DNA from: Cryptomeria japonica
Taxonomy: Eukaryota; Streptophyta; Pinopsida; Cupressales; Cupressaceae
Length of the DNA: 64,000 bases
NCBI RefSeq assembly: GCF_030272615.1
Contig: NC_081410.1
Coordinates: 187,882,119 to 187,946,118, forward strand
Direction: 5' to 3'
The translations under genes were made by a program, and so were the position numbers. The notes below the pieces were generated by a model. It was not told the DNA's origin. It ran no database searches and saw only the letters and a program-made list of their open reading frames with translations. Positions 47,771-60,275 of this stretch are shown here, one piece after another. Position 1 is the stretch's first letter. Each line of letters begins with the position of its first letter.

Positions 47771-50700
47771 CCATATGACCCCTTAGGTGTCGTTAGGGGT
47801 CATATTGTGTCCTAATGAGTCATATAGTGTCATATGAACCCTTAGGACACCATATGATGTTGTTAGGGGTCATATGGTGTCCTAAGGCTTCATATTGTTA
47901 CTTAAAGGGTCATATGATGTCCTATGACCTCTTAGGACACCATATGACTCCTTAAAACACTATATGGTGTTGTTATGGGTCCTACGGTGTCCTAAGGGGT
48001 CATATGGTATCCTATGACCCCTTAGGACACCATATGGTGTCGTTAGGGTTTGTATGGTGCTAAGTGGTCATAAGATATCATATGACCACTCAGGACACCA
48101 TATGAACCCTAAGGTGTCGTTAGGGGTCATATTGTGTCCTAAGGGGTCATGTATGGTGTCATATGAAACCATATGGTGTCATCATGGATTGTATAGTGTC
48201 CTAAGGGGTCATATGGTATCCTATGACCCCTTAGGACACCATACGACCCCTTCATATAACATCATATAACCCCTTCAGACACCATACAACCCCTTAGGTA
48301 TTGTTAGGGGCCATATTGTGTCCTAAGGGGTCATATGGTGGCTCGTGACACCATGTGACCCCTTAGGACACCACATCATGTTGTTATGGGTCTTCTTGTG
48401 TTCTAAGGGGTCATACGGTGTTATATGACCCCTTAGGATACCATATGACCCCTTAGGACACCATATGGTGTCGTAAGGGGTCGTATGGTGTCCTAAGGGG
48501 TCATATGATGTCCTATGACCCCTTAGGATACTATATGACCCCTTAGGTGTTGTCAGGGGTTGTAATGTGTTCTAATGGGTCATATGGTGTCCTATGACCC
48601 CTTAGGACACCATATGACCCCTTGGGACACTATATGGTGCTATGGGTCGTATGATGTCCTAAGGGGTCATATGGTGTCCTATGACCCCTTAGGACACCAT
48701 TTGGTGTTGTTATGTGTTGTATGGTGTTTTAAGGGGTCATATGGTGTTCTATGACCCCTAGGATACCATATGACCCCTTAGGACACCCTATGGTGTCGTT
48801 AGGGGTCGTATGTTGTGCTAAGGAGTCATATGGTGTCCTATGACCCCTTAGGTGTCGTTGGGGTTTATTTTATGTCCTAAGGGATCCTATTGTGTCCTAT
48901 GGGGTTATATGGTCTCCTATGACCCCTTAGGACACTATATGATGTCATTAGGGGTCATATTGTGTCTTATGACCCCTTAGGACACCACATGGTGTCGTTT
49001 TGGGTTGTGTGGTGTTCTAAGGGGTCATATGGTGTTCTATGACCCCTTAAGATACCATATTATGTCGCTATGGGTCGTATGGTCTCCTACGGGGTCATAT
49101 GGTGTCCTATGACCCCTTAGGACACCATATGGTTTCATTATGCATCGTATGGTGTCCTAAAGGGTCATATGGTATCTTATGAACCTTTAGGACACCATAT
49201 GACACCTTAGGACACCATATGATGTTGCTATAAGTCTTATGGTGTCCTAAGGGGTCATGTGGTGTTCTATGAGCCTTTAGGATACCATATGGTGTCGTTA
49301 GGTGTCTTATGGTGTGTTAAGGGGTCATATGGTATCCTATGACCCCTTAGGTATTGTTAGGGGTCATATTGTGTCCAAATGGGTCATATGGTGTCCTATG
49401 ACCCCTTAGGACACCATATGGTATCGTTGGGGGTTGTATGGTGTGCTAAGGGGTCATGTTGTGTCCTAAGGGGTCACAAGACATCGTATGACCCCTTAGA
49501 CACCATATGATCTATTAGGTTTTGTTAGGGATCATACTATGTCCTAAGAGGTTATATGGTGTCCCATGACCCTTTAGGACACCACATGACCCCTTAGGAC
49601 ATCATATGGTGTCGTTATGGGTCTTATGGTGTCCTAAGGGGTCATATGGTGTTCTATAACCCCTCAGGAGACCATATCACCCCTTAGGACATTATATGAC
49701 CCCTTAGGATACCATACGACCCCTTGGGACACAACATGACATATGGTGTCCTAAGGGGTCATATGGTGTCCTATGAACCCTTAGGATACTATATGATCCA
49801 TTAGGTGTCATCAGGGGTCTTATTGTGTCCTAATGGGTCATATGGTGTCGTATGACCCCTTAGGACACCATATGTTTGGGAGAATATATGGTGCTATGGG
49901 TCATATGATGTCCTAAGGGGTCATATGGTGTCCTATGACACTTTAGGACACCATATGACCCCGTAGGATACCATTTGGTGTTGTTATGTGTCGTATGGTG
50001 TCCTATGACCCCTTAGGTGTTATTAGGGTTTATTTTATGTCCTAAGCGGTCGTATTGTGTCCTAAGGGGTCATATGGTGTCTTATGACCCCTTAGGACAC
50101 TATATGACATTGTTAGGGGTCATATTATGTCCTAAGGTTTCACATTGTTTCTTATGACCCCTTAGGACACCACATGGCGTCGTTATGGGTTGTATGGTGT
50201 TCTAAGGGGTCATATGGTGTTCTATGACCCATTAGGACACCATTTTTATGTTTTTATGGGTCATATGGTCTCCTAAGGGGTCATATGGTGTCCTATGACC
50301 CCTTAGGACACCATATGGCTTCATTATGTGTCGTATGGTGTCCTAAGGCATCATATGGTGTTCTATGACCCCTTAGGACACTATATGACCCCTTAGGACA
50401 CCATATGGTGTCATTAAGGGTCATAAGGTGTGATAAGGGGTCATATGGTGACCTATGACCCTTTAGAACACCATATGACCCCTTAGGTATCGTTAGGCTT
50501 CATTTTGTGTCGTTAGGGATCATATGGTGTCTTATGACCCCTTAGGACACAATATGACCCCTTAGATGTTGTTAGGGGTCATATTGTATCCTTATGGGTC
50601 ATATAGTGTCCTACGACCCCTTAAGACACCATATGGTGTAGTTTGGGATTGTATGGTGTGCTAAGGGGTCATATTGTGTGCTAAGGGGTCATATTGTGTC

Positions 50701-53088
50701 CTAAGGGGTCATATGGTGTCTCGTGACACCATATGACCCCTTAGGACACCATACCATGTCGTTATGGGTCTTCTTGTGTTCTAAGGAGTCATATGCTTTT
50801 ATATAACCCCTTAGGATACCATATGACCCCTTAGGACACCATATGGTGTTGTAAAGGGTCATATGGTGTTCTAAGGGGTCATATGGTGTTCTATGGGGTC
50901 ATATGGTTTTGTATGACCCCTTAGGACACTATATGATGTCGTTAGGGGTCATATTATGTCCTAAGATGTCATATTGTGTCTTATGACCCCTTAGGACACC
51001 ACATGGTGTCGTTATGGGTCGTATGGTGTTCTAAGGGGTCGTATGGTGTTCTATGACCCTCTAGGACACCATATTATGTTGTTATGGGTTGTATGGTCTC
51101 CTAAGGGATCACATGGTGTCCTATGACCCCTTAGGACACCATATGGTGTAATTATGTGTCGTATGGTGTCCTAAGGGGTCATATGGTGTTATATGACCCC
51201 TTAAGATACCATATGGTGTCATTAGGGGTCGTATGGTGTGCTAAGGGGTCATATGGTGTCCTATGACCCCTTAGGACACAATATGACCCCTTTGTACACC
51301 ACACAATGTCCTTAGGGGTCATATGGTGTCCTATGACCCCTTAGGATATAATATGACCCCTTAGGTGTTGTTAGGGGTCATATTGTGTCCTAACGGGTTA
51401 TATGGTGTCCTACGACCCCTTAGAACACCATATGGTGTCGTTAGGGGTTGTATGGTGTGCTTAGGGGTCATATTGTGCTCTAAAGGTTCCTAGGACATTA
51501 TATAACCCCTTAGGACACCATATGACCCCTTAGGTATCGTTAGGGGTTATATTGTGTCCTAAGGAGTCATATGGTGTCTCATGACACCATATGACCCCTG
51601 AGGACACCATATCATATTGTTATGGGTCTTCTTGTGTTCTAAGGGGTCATATGGTGTTATATGACCCCTTAGGATACCATATGACCCCTTAGGAAACCAT
51701 ATGGTGTCATAAAGGGTGGTATGGTGTCGTAAGGGGTCGTATAGTGTCCTAAGGAGTCATATGGTGTCCTATGACCCCTTAGGACACTATATGACATTGT
51801 TAGGGGTCATATTATGTCCTAAGGGGTAATATTGTATCTTAAGACCCCTTAAGAAACCACATGGTATCGTTATGGGTCGAATGGTGTTCTAAGGGGTCAT
51901 ATGGTGTTCTATGACCCTCTAAGACACCATATTATGTTGTTATGGGTTGTATGGTCCTCTAAGGGGTCATATGGTGTCCTATGACCCCTTAGGACACCAT
52001 GTAGTATCATTATGCATCATATGGTGTCCTAAGGGGTCATATGGTATTCTATGACCCCTTAGGACACCATATGGTGTCATTAAGGGTCATATGGTGTGCT
52101 AAGGGGTCAAATGGTGTCCTATGACCCCTTAGAACACCATATGACCCCTTAGGTATCATTAGGTGTCATTTTATGTTGTTAGGAGTCATATGGTGTCCTA
52201 TGACCCCTTAGGACACAATATGACCCCTTAGGTGTTGTTAGGGGTCATATTGTGTCCTAACGGGTCTCATGGTGTCCTACGACCCCTTAGGACACCATAT
52301 GGTGTCGTTAGGGGCTGTATGGTGTGCTAAGGGGTCATATTGTGTCCTAAAGGTTCCTAGGACATCATATAACCCCTTAGGACACCATATGACCCCTTAG
52401 GTATTGTTAGGTATCACTGGGGGTCATATTGTGTCCTAAGGGGTCATATGGTGTCTCCTAACACCATATGACCCCTTAGGACACCATATCATGTTGTTAT
52501 GGGTCTTCTTATGTTATAAGGGGTCATATGGTGTTATATGACCCCTTAGGATACCATATGACCCCTTAGGACACCTTATGGTGTTGTAAGGGGTCGTATG
52601 GTGTTCTAAGGGGTCATATGGTGTCCTATGACTCCTTAGGACACTATATGACCCCTTAGATGTCGTCATGGGTCGTATTGTGTCCTAATGGGTCATATGG
52701 CATTCTATGACCCCTTAGGACACCATATGACCCCTTGGGACACTATATGGTGTTATGGGTTGTATGGTGTCCTAAGGGGTCATATGTTGTCCTATGATCC
52801 CTTAGGACACCATATGACCCTTTAGGATGCCACATTATGTCATTAGGGGTTGTATGGTGTCCGAAGGGGTCACTTGGTGTCTTAGGACCCCTTAGGACAC
52901 CATATGGTGTCATTAGGGGTCTTATTGTGTCTTAAGGGGTTATATGGTGTTTTATTACCCATTAGGACACCATATGACCCTTTAGGAGACCATATGGTAT
53001 CGTTAGGGGTCATATTGTGTCCTAAGGGGTCATATGATGTTCTATGACCCCTTAGGACATGATATAACCCATTAGGAGACCATATATA
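47771..53088. repeat. 5.3-kb satellite of a 20-bp monomer in alternating orientation
   Basis: The base unit is TATGGTGTCCTAAGGGGTCA (20 bp) or its reverse complement TGACCCCTTAGGACACCATA, repeated about 265 times. Direct runs have period 20. Runs flip orientation every one to three units, giving perfect hairpins such as GGTGTCCTAAGGGGTCATA with its complement around an 8-base loop. Variants such as GTTATGGGTCTTCTTGTG recur near 48384, 50761, 51618 and 52497. The spacing of about 860-880 bp in the right half shows a higher-order repeat. No coding capacity. Confidence 0.93.
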
Positions 53089-54220
53089 CTAAGTTTCAAA
53101 TAAGGAGAGATATAAGGGTGAAGAGACATGAAGAACTAAAGAGAGGGAAAAGAACTAAAGGACAAGGACATAAATAAAGATATAGATATTAAGGAGTATG
53201 AAGTGAGAGGGAGAAAAACTAAAGGACAAGGATGGATAGAAAGAGGTAGACATATCTAGATATTAAAAAGGAGAGAGGGCGATAGAGACAAAAAATGAAG
53301 ATAAAGGGAGAGGGAGATGAATATATATAGAGAAAGAGAGAGGTAAAGACAAAGATAAATATATGAAGAGATGGAGAAAAAAGGATACAGAGGGGTAAAG
53401 AGAGAGATAAAAGAAGGAAGAGATAGAGAGATATAAAGGAAGAGAAATATTGATAGATAGAGAGATATAGATAGTGCAAGAGAGTGAGAAATAGAGATAG
53501 AGATTATAGATAGGGATAGATAGAGAGGGAGAGAGAAAGAGGAGGATATATAGATATATAAAGGCACTATAGAGAAGGATGTGGGGAGAGAGCCAAAGAT
53601 ATATAAAGATGGAGCAAATAAAGAGATAAAGGTAGAGAAAGGGAAAGATACTTCAAGAGGGCGATAGAGGAAGAGATAGAGAAGTAGATTAACCATGTAT
53701 GGAGGAACATATAAAAGAGAGATTGATAGGGAAAGAGATGGAGATAGAGATAGATATAGATAGAAAGTGATAGAGAGAGTAAGACAAATGGAGGGAGAGA
53801 TGGAGTGAATAAGTGAGATTTAGAGATAATGAGATATAAATATACATGAAGACAAATCTATAGGGATATAGAGATAGAGGGGACAAGATAGGGAGAGAAA
53901 GGAGGTGATAGAGACAAGAAATATATAAGTATAGGTAGGATAAGGTAGATAAGGGAGATAAATAGAGAGAAAAGAGATTATTAGAGAGAAATATAGAAAT
54001 AAGGAGTGACACTGATGGAGTGGGAGAGGGAGAGATAGGAATAGAAAGATGGAGATATAAAGATGCATGTAACTTGGGAATTTATTTATCTAGATGGGAT
54101 AAGAAAATAAGTGACATACGTAGAGACGAAAGAGATAGATAAAGTATATTATATAAGTATAGATAGACAAGTGATAGATAAAGGAGGTGATAGGAAAAAA
54201 ATGAGACTTTGTATGCAAAA
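53089..54220. repeat. Element H right purine-rich (GA/GATA) tract
   Basis: About 1 kb of AGAGAGATAGAG-type sequence, the opposite strand sense to the pyrimidine-rich 46730-46965 and 47517-47760, as expected inside an inverted-repeat element. The apparent 80-146 residue ORFs of Leu, Ser, Ile and Tyr on the minus strand are artefacts of composition. Confidence 0.75.
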
Positions 54221-55526
54221 TTTGTGAGTATTTACAGTTTTAAAATTGAAGGACTAACTTCAAATGATTATAATTAATTTTTTTTCTATAATATCATCAA
54301 AATACCTCATCCATTTGATAGGTCTCTAAATTACCTTTCCAACGCCTGTAAAAAATAAAAATTTCGATAAGAAACACAAACGTTATGCCCATTTTACTAA
54401 ACTATATTTTTTATGTTGAGAAAAATGGATATTCGATTTGAAAAAAGTATGACATCACAATAGTGACATCATAATGGTGATATCACAAATCGGATATCCG
54501 ATATTAACGGATATCCAATTTGGTTTGGTATTACCAAACCAAATTCAAATTTTGGCCGACCGAAACAAAAAGTCAAAGCAGATTTTGGCATGTTTGGAAA
54601 AGTTTAAAACACATTTTTTTTTCCATTGCCACTTTTTGGCCCCCCATGATCTTGCACATAACCTATAGTTAGATCAAAGGCTCTTAGAACAAAATTTCTT
54701 GGATAGAACCTCTCTACTTCTAAATCATACTTGCAATGGAGTCTCCTTTGCATCTATCAAATGCTTATAAAAAAATAATTTTACATTAGCTTTTGGGGGC
54801 TCAAATGAATTCATTTAGAAGTTCTATTTTTTAAGTATTAGTCATTATTATAAGCTTTTCAAATAGTATAATTTTTAATATATTTAATTTCATTAATATA
54901 TTTTTATTTTATTTCTTATGAATGTAGGTTTTTCACCAGACATGAACTTCTTTGTTCAATACATTGGAAAAATAGTAAACTAATTCAAAAAAATTCTGAA
55001 AAATATCCACGCACTAGGTATTGATGTCTTCTTTCTAACAAAAAAAATAAAAATGAATTTTGATATATAAAACAAGTTATGTGTTCAAACGTACACCTAT
55101 ATCTAAATTATAATTAGTTGGACTTCAAAACTTAATAAAATAAAAATATTTAACATATCACTATCAAACCAATTGCATGCCCTGGGTATTGATGTTACAA
55201 ACCAAAATTCAAAAGAATTAAGTTTTTATCATTTATAGAACAAAAGTTGTGTTTCAGGATGCACATCACTCTTAAAAAAATGTTGTTTGTTGTTAAAAAA
55301 TACTTTTTGAGGGAGATGGAAAATCAATAAAATATTATTAAAAAAAAATTGAAAAAAAACATATTTATAATCTACAAAAAAATTTATCAAATCACTAGTT
55401 TACATCATCTTAAAATTCTTAACAATTTAAAAGTTATAGGTGTCAGAAAGTGAAGGTTTTTTACAAAATGTTCATCTAAGTGTCAAAGTTGGTCAAAAAG
55501 TGGGAACCAATATTGTGAGTCCACCC
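54221..55526 (-). repeat. Element H right inverted arm
   Basis: The reverse complement starts GGGTGGACTCACAATATTGG at 55526 and carries in order GTTCCCACTTTTTG, ATGTGCAAGATCATGG (about 54658), GGATATCCGTTAATATCGG (about 54520) and GCGTTGGAAAGGTAATTTAG (about 54350). It parallels the left arm with indels. Confidence 0.78.
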
Positions 55527-56603
55527 ATTATATAAGGAGTGCACTATAGAGTAAGACATCGCAAAAAAAAAAATCAAATACTTACACTAGCTCCAATAGG
55601 AATTGTTGCTTCTAACATACACACATACACTATACATTTAATGTTTAGGATTCTGATCAAATAAATGCAACAATTTCAAGGACAAACATTAACAACATTT
55701 CAAAAAGATATAAAACACGTATGATACATCTTCATTGATGAGATGAGCTTCATAGGGCCAACGCTACTACTAAAATTAGACACTAGGCTATGTGAAGCCT
55801 TTCCCCACCGATAGCATGTATACTTCGATGGAGTATCTATAATTTTAATTGGTGACCCTACACAACTACCACATGTGATGGACAAACCTATCTACACATC
55901 ACATTCAAATGCCAAAACAATATGAGACCAATTTATGACAGTTGTCACCTTACAAACAATGTTTTGTCAATAAGGTGAAACTCCAACACAAGCACAATTT
56001 CATCAAACATTGCAAAACATACAAAATACACAACCAACACAAGAAGATCAACAAATTTTAATGACACAAACAAACAAACAAATTACAACAAGTGAAAAAG
56101 AACAATTTGACAAACCAATGCACCTATTTTCTACTGATGATTTAGTAAGACTACACAATAGAAGAATGTTGAAATTGCTAAATCATCCAATTGCAATAAG
56201 TACTACTAAAACAACTAGACTCACAACAAATATTGAAGCTAATGATGAGCAATTTGAAAAACAAGTGCTACTATGCAAAAACCAGCAAATCATGCTCACA
56301 ACCAACATATGAACACAAGAAGGTTTTGTAAATGGATCTTTTGGAAAAGTTATTGATATTGTCTATAGTCTTAGCTCCAAACGATTAGATGCTCTAATGT
56401 ATGTTGTAGCATTAATTGATAATTATAGTGGCCCACCATGGAACCAAGATGACCCACAAAATGTACCAACAATACTTGTATCACTAGGTAATCATAGGGA
56501 AATACCACTCAAACTAGCATGGGCTATTACCATACACAAATCCCAAGGTCTAACACTACAAAGAACAACAATCAATATTGGAAATATAGAAAGACAAGGA
56601 TTG
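55527..56603 (+). pseudogene. Helitron Rep-helicase remnant, segment 2 (helicase core)
   Basis: Continues segment 1 after H: I-R-S-A-L (55531-55550), LTLAPIGIVASNI (about 55580, helicase motif Ia region), then a single frame with FQKDIKHV-stop-YIFIDEMSFIGPTLL (Walker B DE at about 55724), SIILIGDPTQLPHVMDKPIY (motif III region) and VTLQTMFCQ. Then LHNRRMLKLLNHPIA, CKNQQIMLTTNI-stop-TQEGFVNGSFG (a Trp codon turned TGA), DNYSGPPW, IPLKLAWAITIHKSQGLTLQ (C-terminal PIF1-type motif) and NIGNIERQGL, where element I enters. At least four in-frame stops. Family: PIF1-like helicase domain of Helitrons. Confidence 0.9.
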
Positions 56604-58124
56604 TGGTGCAGGAGCACCTATGCACCAAGAGGTTCTAGGAGATTAAAAGTTATAACATGATAAATATAATTGCATTTGAGTCACTCATTATGTATTAAAA
56701 TCATTTGAGTCCAATTGAATTCAAATGTAAGGCTATGGAAAGCCAAATTGTAAAAGTTGTTCAACTAGGTCCTCATAAGGTCAATATTGGTCAAAGTATG
56801 AAAAAATTCTCAAGGAAGGATAAATTGAATTTAATATATCATATTTGGTCTATCTTGAAGTGTTAAAAGTATCCATGTAAGGGTTAGAGTCATTTATGTC
56901 AAAAATACAAAAAATGACAAAAAGTTGTAAAGTGCAACACTGCAAAAAGTTGCAAAAATTGATGTAAAAGGTTTCCATTCAGTCCTAAAGGGGCACTTAA
57001 TCAGTTATAGGGGGAAATATCTTATATATTTCATGTAATGGTTTAATTTGAGTGATGGTGACAAGGTTGGAGGAAGGCATTGTAAGTGGAGTAACTTTAT
57101 ACCTCTGCCTGTCACCCAATCTACAGGTTGAAGGTGACAGTCATGGTGTTTGGAACCAATTTGATTGTAATTTCTCAGGGATGAATAAAATGGTGTGCAA
57201 GGGAGGAAGTCTACACCATGAATATCAAATATTTGTAATGGTTTTGGAAGAAGTAATGAAGATGTGTTATGTTTTGTGTAACCTTTAATTGTTATTTTGT
57301 TGACAGTAACGTGGATTCCCTATTTTAATGGATGTTTACATGTTTTATTGGATTGAATGGAGTATTAAATCTATTTGAAATGATATTATATTGAATTAAC
57401 TTTTTTTGAATGCAATCGAAGCATTGGTCATGGATTATAATGAAAGTTCTAGTGGGTTTTTGTCAAAACTATCACAAAACCCTTGTTTTATGGCAATAAA
57501 AATGGGTCTTTGTATGGGAGCATAAATCACAAATGAACCGTTGGATCTTTATGAATGTTTGTTATGTTGTTTTAAACCTAGTTCTCTGCATTCTCACTAG
57601 AGAGATTGGCCAAATGTTGTCGTTTATGAAAGTTATGAGCAACAGAGTTATGTACTACCAAAGTTGCAGAATGATGGCTTGAATGTGATCGGGATATGGA
57701 GTTAATATTTTAAATGGTACTTGGATGTGGATTAAGTAATCTGATTTATCTTGTTGTGATCAGGATACATGTGGTTTAAGGGTATGAAGGTAAGAACTTG
57801 TTGAAAATTTTATGATTCTTGAAATCAGAAATGAGTTATGAATGTGACCTTGAAACATATGGATGGAATGATATTGTAATGATTGGTTGAGTGCTTAAGA
57901 TGCCTTAAGGAAGTAAGGGTTTGGTTAAATTGTTGATTGGATGTTGATGTAACTATTGGAAGATTGGATCCTAATGATGGATTGTGATAGTTATGTTGTT
58001 TGATGGTTGATTGGTTATTGATTATGCTTCTATTATAAATAAACTGGTGATAAAAAAATTGGAATGTTGATTGGATCAGTAAGATCCTTGGTTGTGAGTT
58101 GGTTTTCCATGATGCTCTACATCA
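56604..58124 (+). mobile_element. Element I 5' LTR (1521 bp)
   Basis: TGGTGCAGGAGCACC to GCTCTACATCA. Shares with the B LTRs the start, the GTCCAATTGA and AATGTAAGGCTATG-like stretch, a GGGCATAAAT-like block and the end. It lacks a clean TATATAAATA at the B position. Confidence 0.9.
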
Positions 58125-58661
58125 AATTGGTATCAGAGTTCAGCAAAAGATTTGGGCTAAGCAAGATGTTGTTTTGTGTTGCTAATGAGTTTGGTTGTAG
58201 GTGCTTGTCCATCTAGCTGCAAGAGGAAGTTGGTTGTGTGTGTGTGTGGGCAGACAAGGAAGCTCTGTTAGGGCCATGGGATGGTCCATTGGTTGCCAAA
58301 AGAATAGGGAGAGAGGCAAGGGAAGGACACCTAGGTGAGGCAAAGGTGAGTTGTTTGTTGGTGAGGTGAAGAAGCAAAGGAGAGGTAGACTTTTGATTGG
58401 TAAAGCACCCTGTGTAGCAGCCATTAAATACTCCATTAATAGGAGTCATTGAGGAGGTAGATACAAGGACAGTCCTGTGTCCTTAAACATGAGGTTAATG
58501 ATAGCAGAGGCATAGAGAAGTTGAAGGAAGATAAGAGGCATGAAGAGGCAAAGAAGGTGAATGAAGAAAAAGGTAACAATGATTTCAACCTAATTTTTTT
58601 TTCTTGTTGGTCATTGTACCCATGTTTCCAAGAGGCTTTGAAAATTTTGAGGTCGGGAGTA
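58125..58661 (+). mobile_element. Element I internal region (537 bp)
   Basis: Aligns with the B internal regions along much of its length: GTGCTTGTCCATCTAGCTGC, GGGCCATGGGATGGTCCATT, TCCATTAATAGGAGT, and AGGTCGGGAGTA before the next LTR. No recognisable protein. Confidence 0.88.
58128..58138 (+). other. Primer-binding site of element I
   Basis: TGGTATCAGAG, three bases after the LTR end as in B. Confidence 0.85.
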
Positions 58662-60270
58662 TGGCGCAGGAGCATCTACGCACCAAGAGGTTCTAGGAGA
58701 TTAAAAGTTATAACATGAGAAATTTAATTGCATTTGAGTCACTCATTATGTATTAAAGTCATTTGAGTCCAATTGAACCCAAATGTAAGGCTATGGAAAG
58801 CCAAATTGTAAAAGTTGTTCAACTAGGTCCTCATAAGGCCAATATTGGTCAATATGGTCAAAGTATGAAAAAGAGCCCAAGGAAGGATAAATTGAATGTA
58901 ATATATCATATTTGGTCCATCTTCCATGTAAGGGTTAGAGTCATTTATGTCAAAAATACAAAAATTGACAAAAAGTTGCAAAAATTGATATAAAAGGTTT
59001 CCATTCGGTCCTAAAGGGTTAGTTAATTAGTTATAGGGGGAAAGGTCTTATATATTTCATATAATGGTCAAATTTGAGTGATGGTGACAAGGTTGGAGGA
59101 AGGCATTGTAAGTGGAGTAACTTTATACCTCTATATGTCACCCAATCTGCAGGTTGAAGGTGACAGTCATGGTGTTTGTCACCAATTTGAATGTAATTTA
59201 TCAGGGATGGATGAAATGTTGTGCAAGGGAGGAAGTATACACCATGAAGATAAAATATTTGTAATGGTTTTGGAAGAAGTAATGAAGATGTATTCTGTTT
59301 TGTGTAACCTTTAACTATTATTTTGCTGACAAACATGTGGATTCCCTATTTTAATGGATGTTTACATGTTTTATTGGATTGAATGGAGTATTAAACCTAT
59401 TTGAAAAGATATTTTAATATTTTATTGAATTAAATTTTTTTGAATGCAATAAGAGCATTGGCCATGGATTATAATGAAAGTTCTAGTGGTTTTTATCAAA
59501 ACTATCACAAAACCCTTATTTTATGACAATAAAAATGGGTCTCAGTATGGGGGGCATAAATTGTAAATGAATCGTTGGACCTTTACAAATTTTTGATATG
59601 TTGTTTCAAACCTAGTTCTTTGCATTCTCACTGGAGAGATTGGCCAAGTGTTGTGTGTTATGAAGGTTATGAGCAACAAAGTTTTGTATTATCAAAGTTG
59701 CTGAATGATGGTCTAATGAAAGTTGCTTGTCAAGTTCTTGTTTATGATCAGATTTAGGTGTTGTGGCTTAAATGTGATCGAGATATGAAGTTGGTATTTT
59801 AAATGGTGCTTGGATGTGGATTAAGTAATCTGATTTATCTTGTTGTGATCAGGATACATGTGGTTTAAGGGTATGAAGGTAAGAACTTGTTGAAAAGTTT
59901 ATGATTCTTGAAATCAGAAATGAGTTATGAATGTGACCTTGAAACATATGGATGGATTGATATTGAAATCAGAAATGAGTTATGCATGTGACCTTGAAAC
60001 ATATGGATGGAATGATATTGAAATGATTGGTTGAGTGCTTAAGATTCCTTAAGGAAGTAAGGGTTTGGTTAAATTTCTGATTGGATGTTTATGTGACTAT
60101 TGGAAGATTGGATCCTAATGATGGATTGGGATAGTTATGTTGTTTGATATGGTTGATTGGTTATTGATTATGCCTCTATTATAAATAAATTGGTGATAAA
60201 AAATTTGAAATGTTGATTGGATCAATAAGATCCTTGGTTGTGAGTTGGTTTTCCATAATGCTCTGCATCA
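58662..60270 (+). mobile_element. Element I 3' LTR (1609 bp)
   Basis: TGGCGCAGGAGCATC to GCTCTGCATCA, then GATTG. It is 88 bp longer than the 5' LTR, mainly through a duplication at 59910-60019 and other indels, so the insertion is not recent. Confidence 0.9.
59910..60019 (+). repeat. 55-bp tandem duplication in element I 3' LTR
   Basis: GAAATCAGAAATGAGTTATG starts at 59910 and again at 59965; the 5' LTR has it once (about 57824). Confidence 0.85.
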
Positions 60271-60275
60271 GATTG

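Larger units (their letters stand above)
45335..55526. mobile_element. Element H: 10.2-kb inverted-repeat element with satellite core
   Basis: Left end GGGTGAACTCACAATG, right end (reverse complement) GGGTGGACTCACAATA. Both arms continue GTTCCCACTTTTTG and share further blocks in inverted order (ATGTGCAAGATCATGG; CGGATATCCGTTAA; GTTGGAAAGGTAATT). ATTA lies on both outer sides (45331-45334, 55527-55530). With one ATTA removed the flanks join as a Helitron helicase reading L-I-D-Y-I-R-S-A-L, so both borders are supported by an implied empty site. Inside are polypurine/polypyrimidine tracts and a 5.3-kb satellite; no transposase. A 4-bp duplication plus long inverted ends is known for Sola-type DNA transposons and, with TTAA, for piggyBac. 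The superfamily is not proven. Confidence 0.8.
56604..60270 (+). mobile_element. Element I: B-related short LTR retrotransposon in Helitron helicase
   Basis: LTR 56604-58124, internal 58125-58661, LTR 58662-60270. Flanked by GATTG (56599-56603, 60271-60275). LTR ends TGGTGCAGGAGCACC and GCTCTGCATCA are the same as in B, but the bodies are clearly diverged. The 537-bp internal region has no gag or pol. With one GATTG removed, the helicase reads on as RQGLTFTTTSNVKS. Confidence 0.93.

Noticed and set aside
47771-53088. CRISPR-like array
   Set aside because: The repeats are contiguous 20-bp monomers without spacers of constant length, in both orientations, in a eukaryotic context; it is a satellite.
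53219-54068. Set of overlapping Leu/Ser/Ile/Tyr-rich ORFs that look like membrane proteins
   Set aside because: All are readings of AGAGATAGAG-type repeat on the opposite strand; hydrophobicity is a by-product of (CT/AT)n codons.
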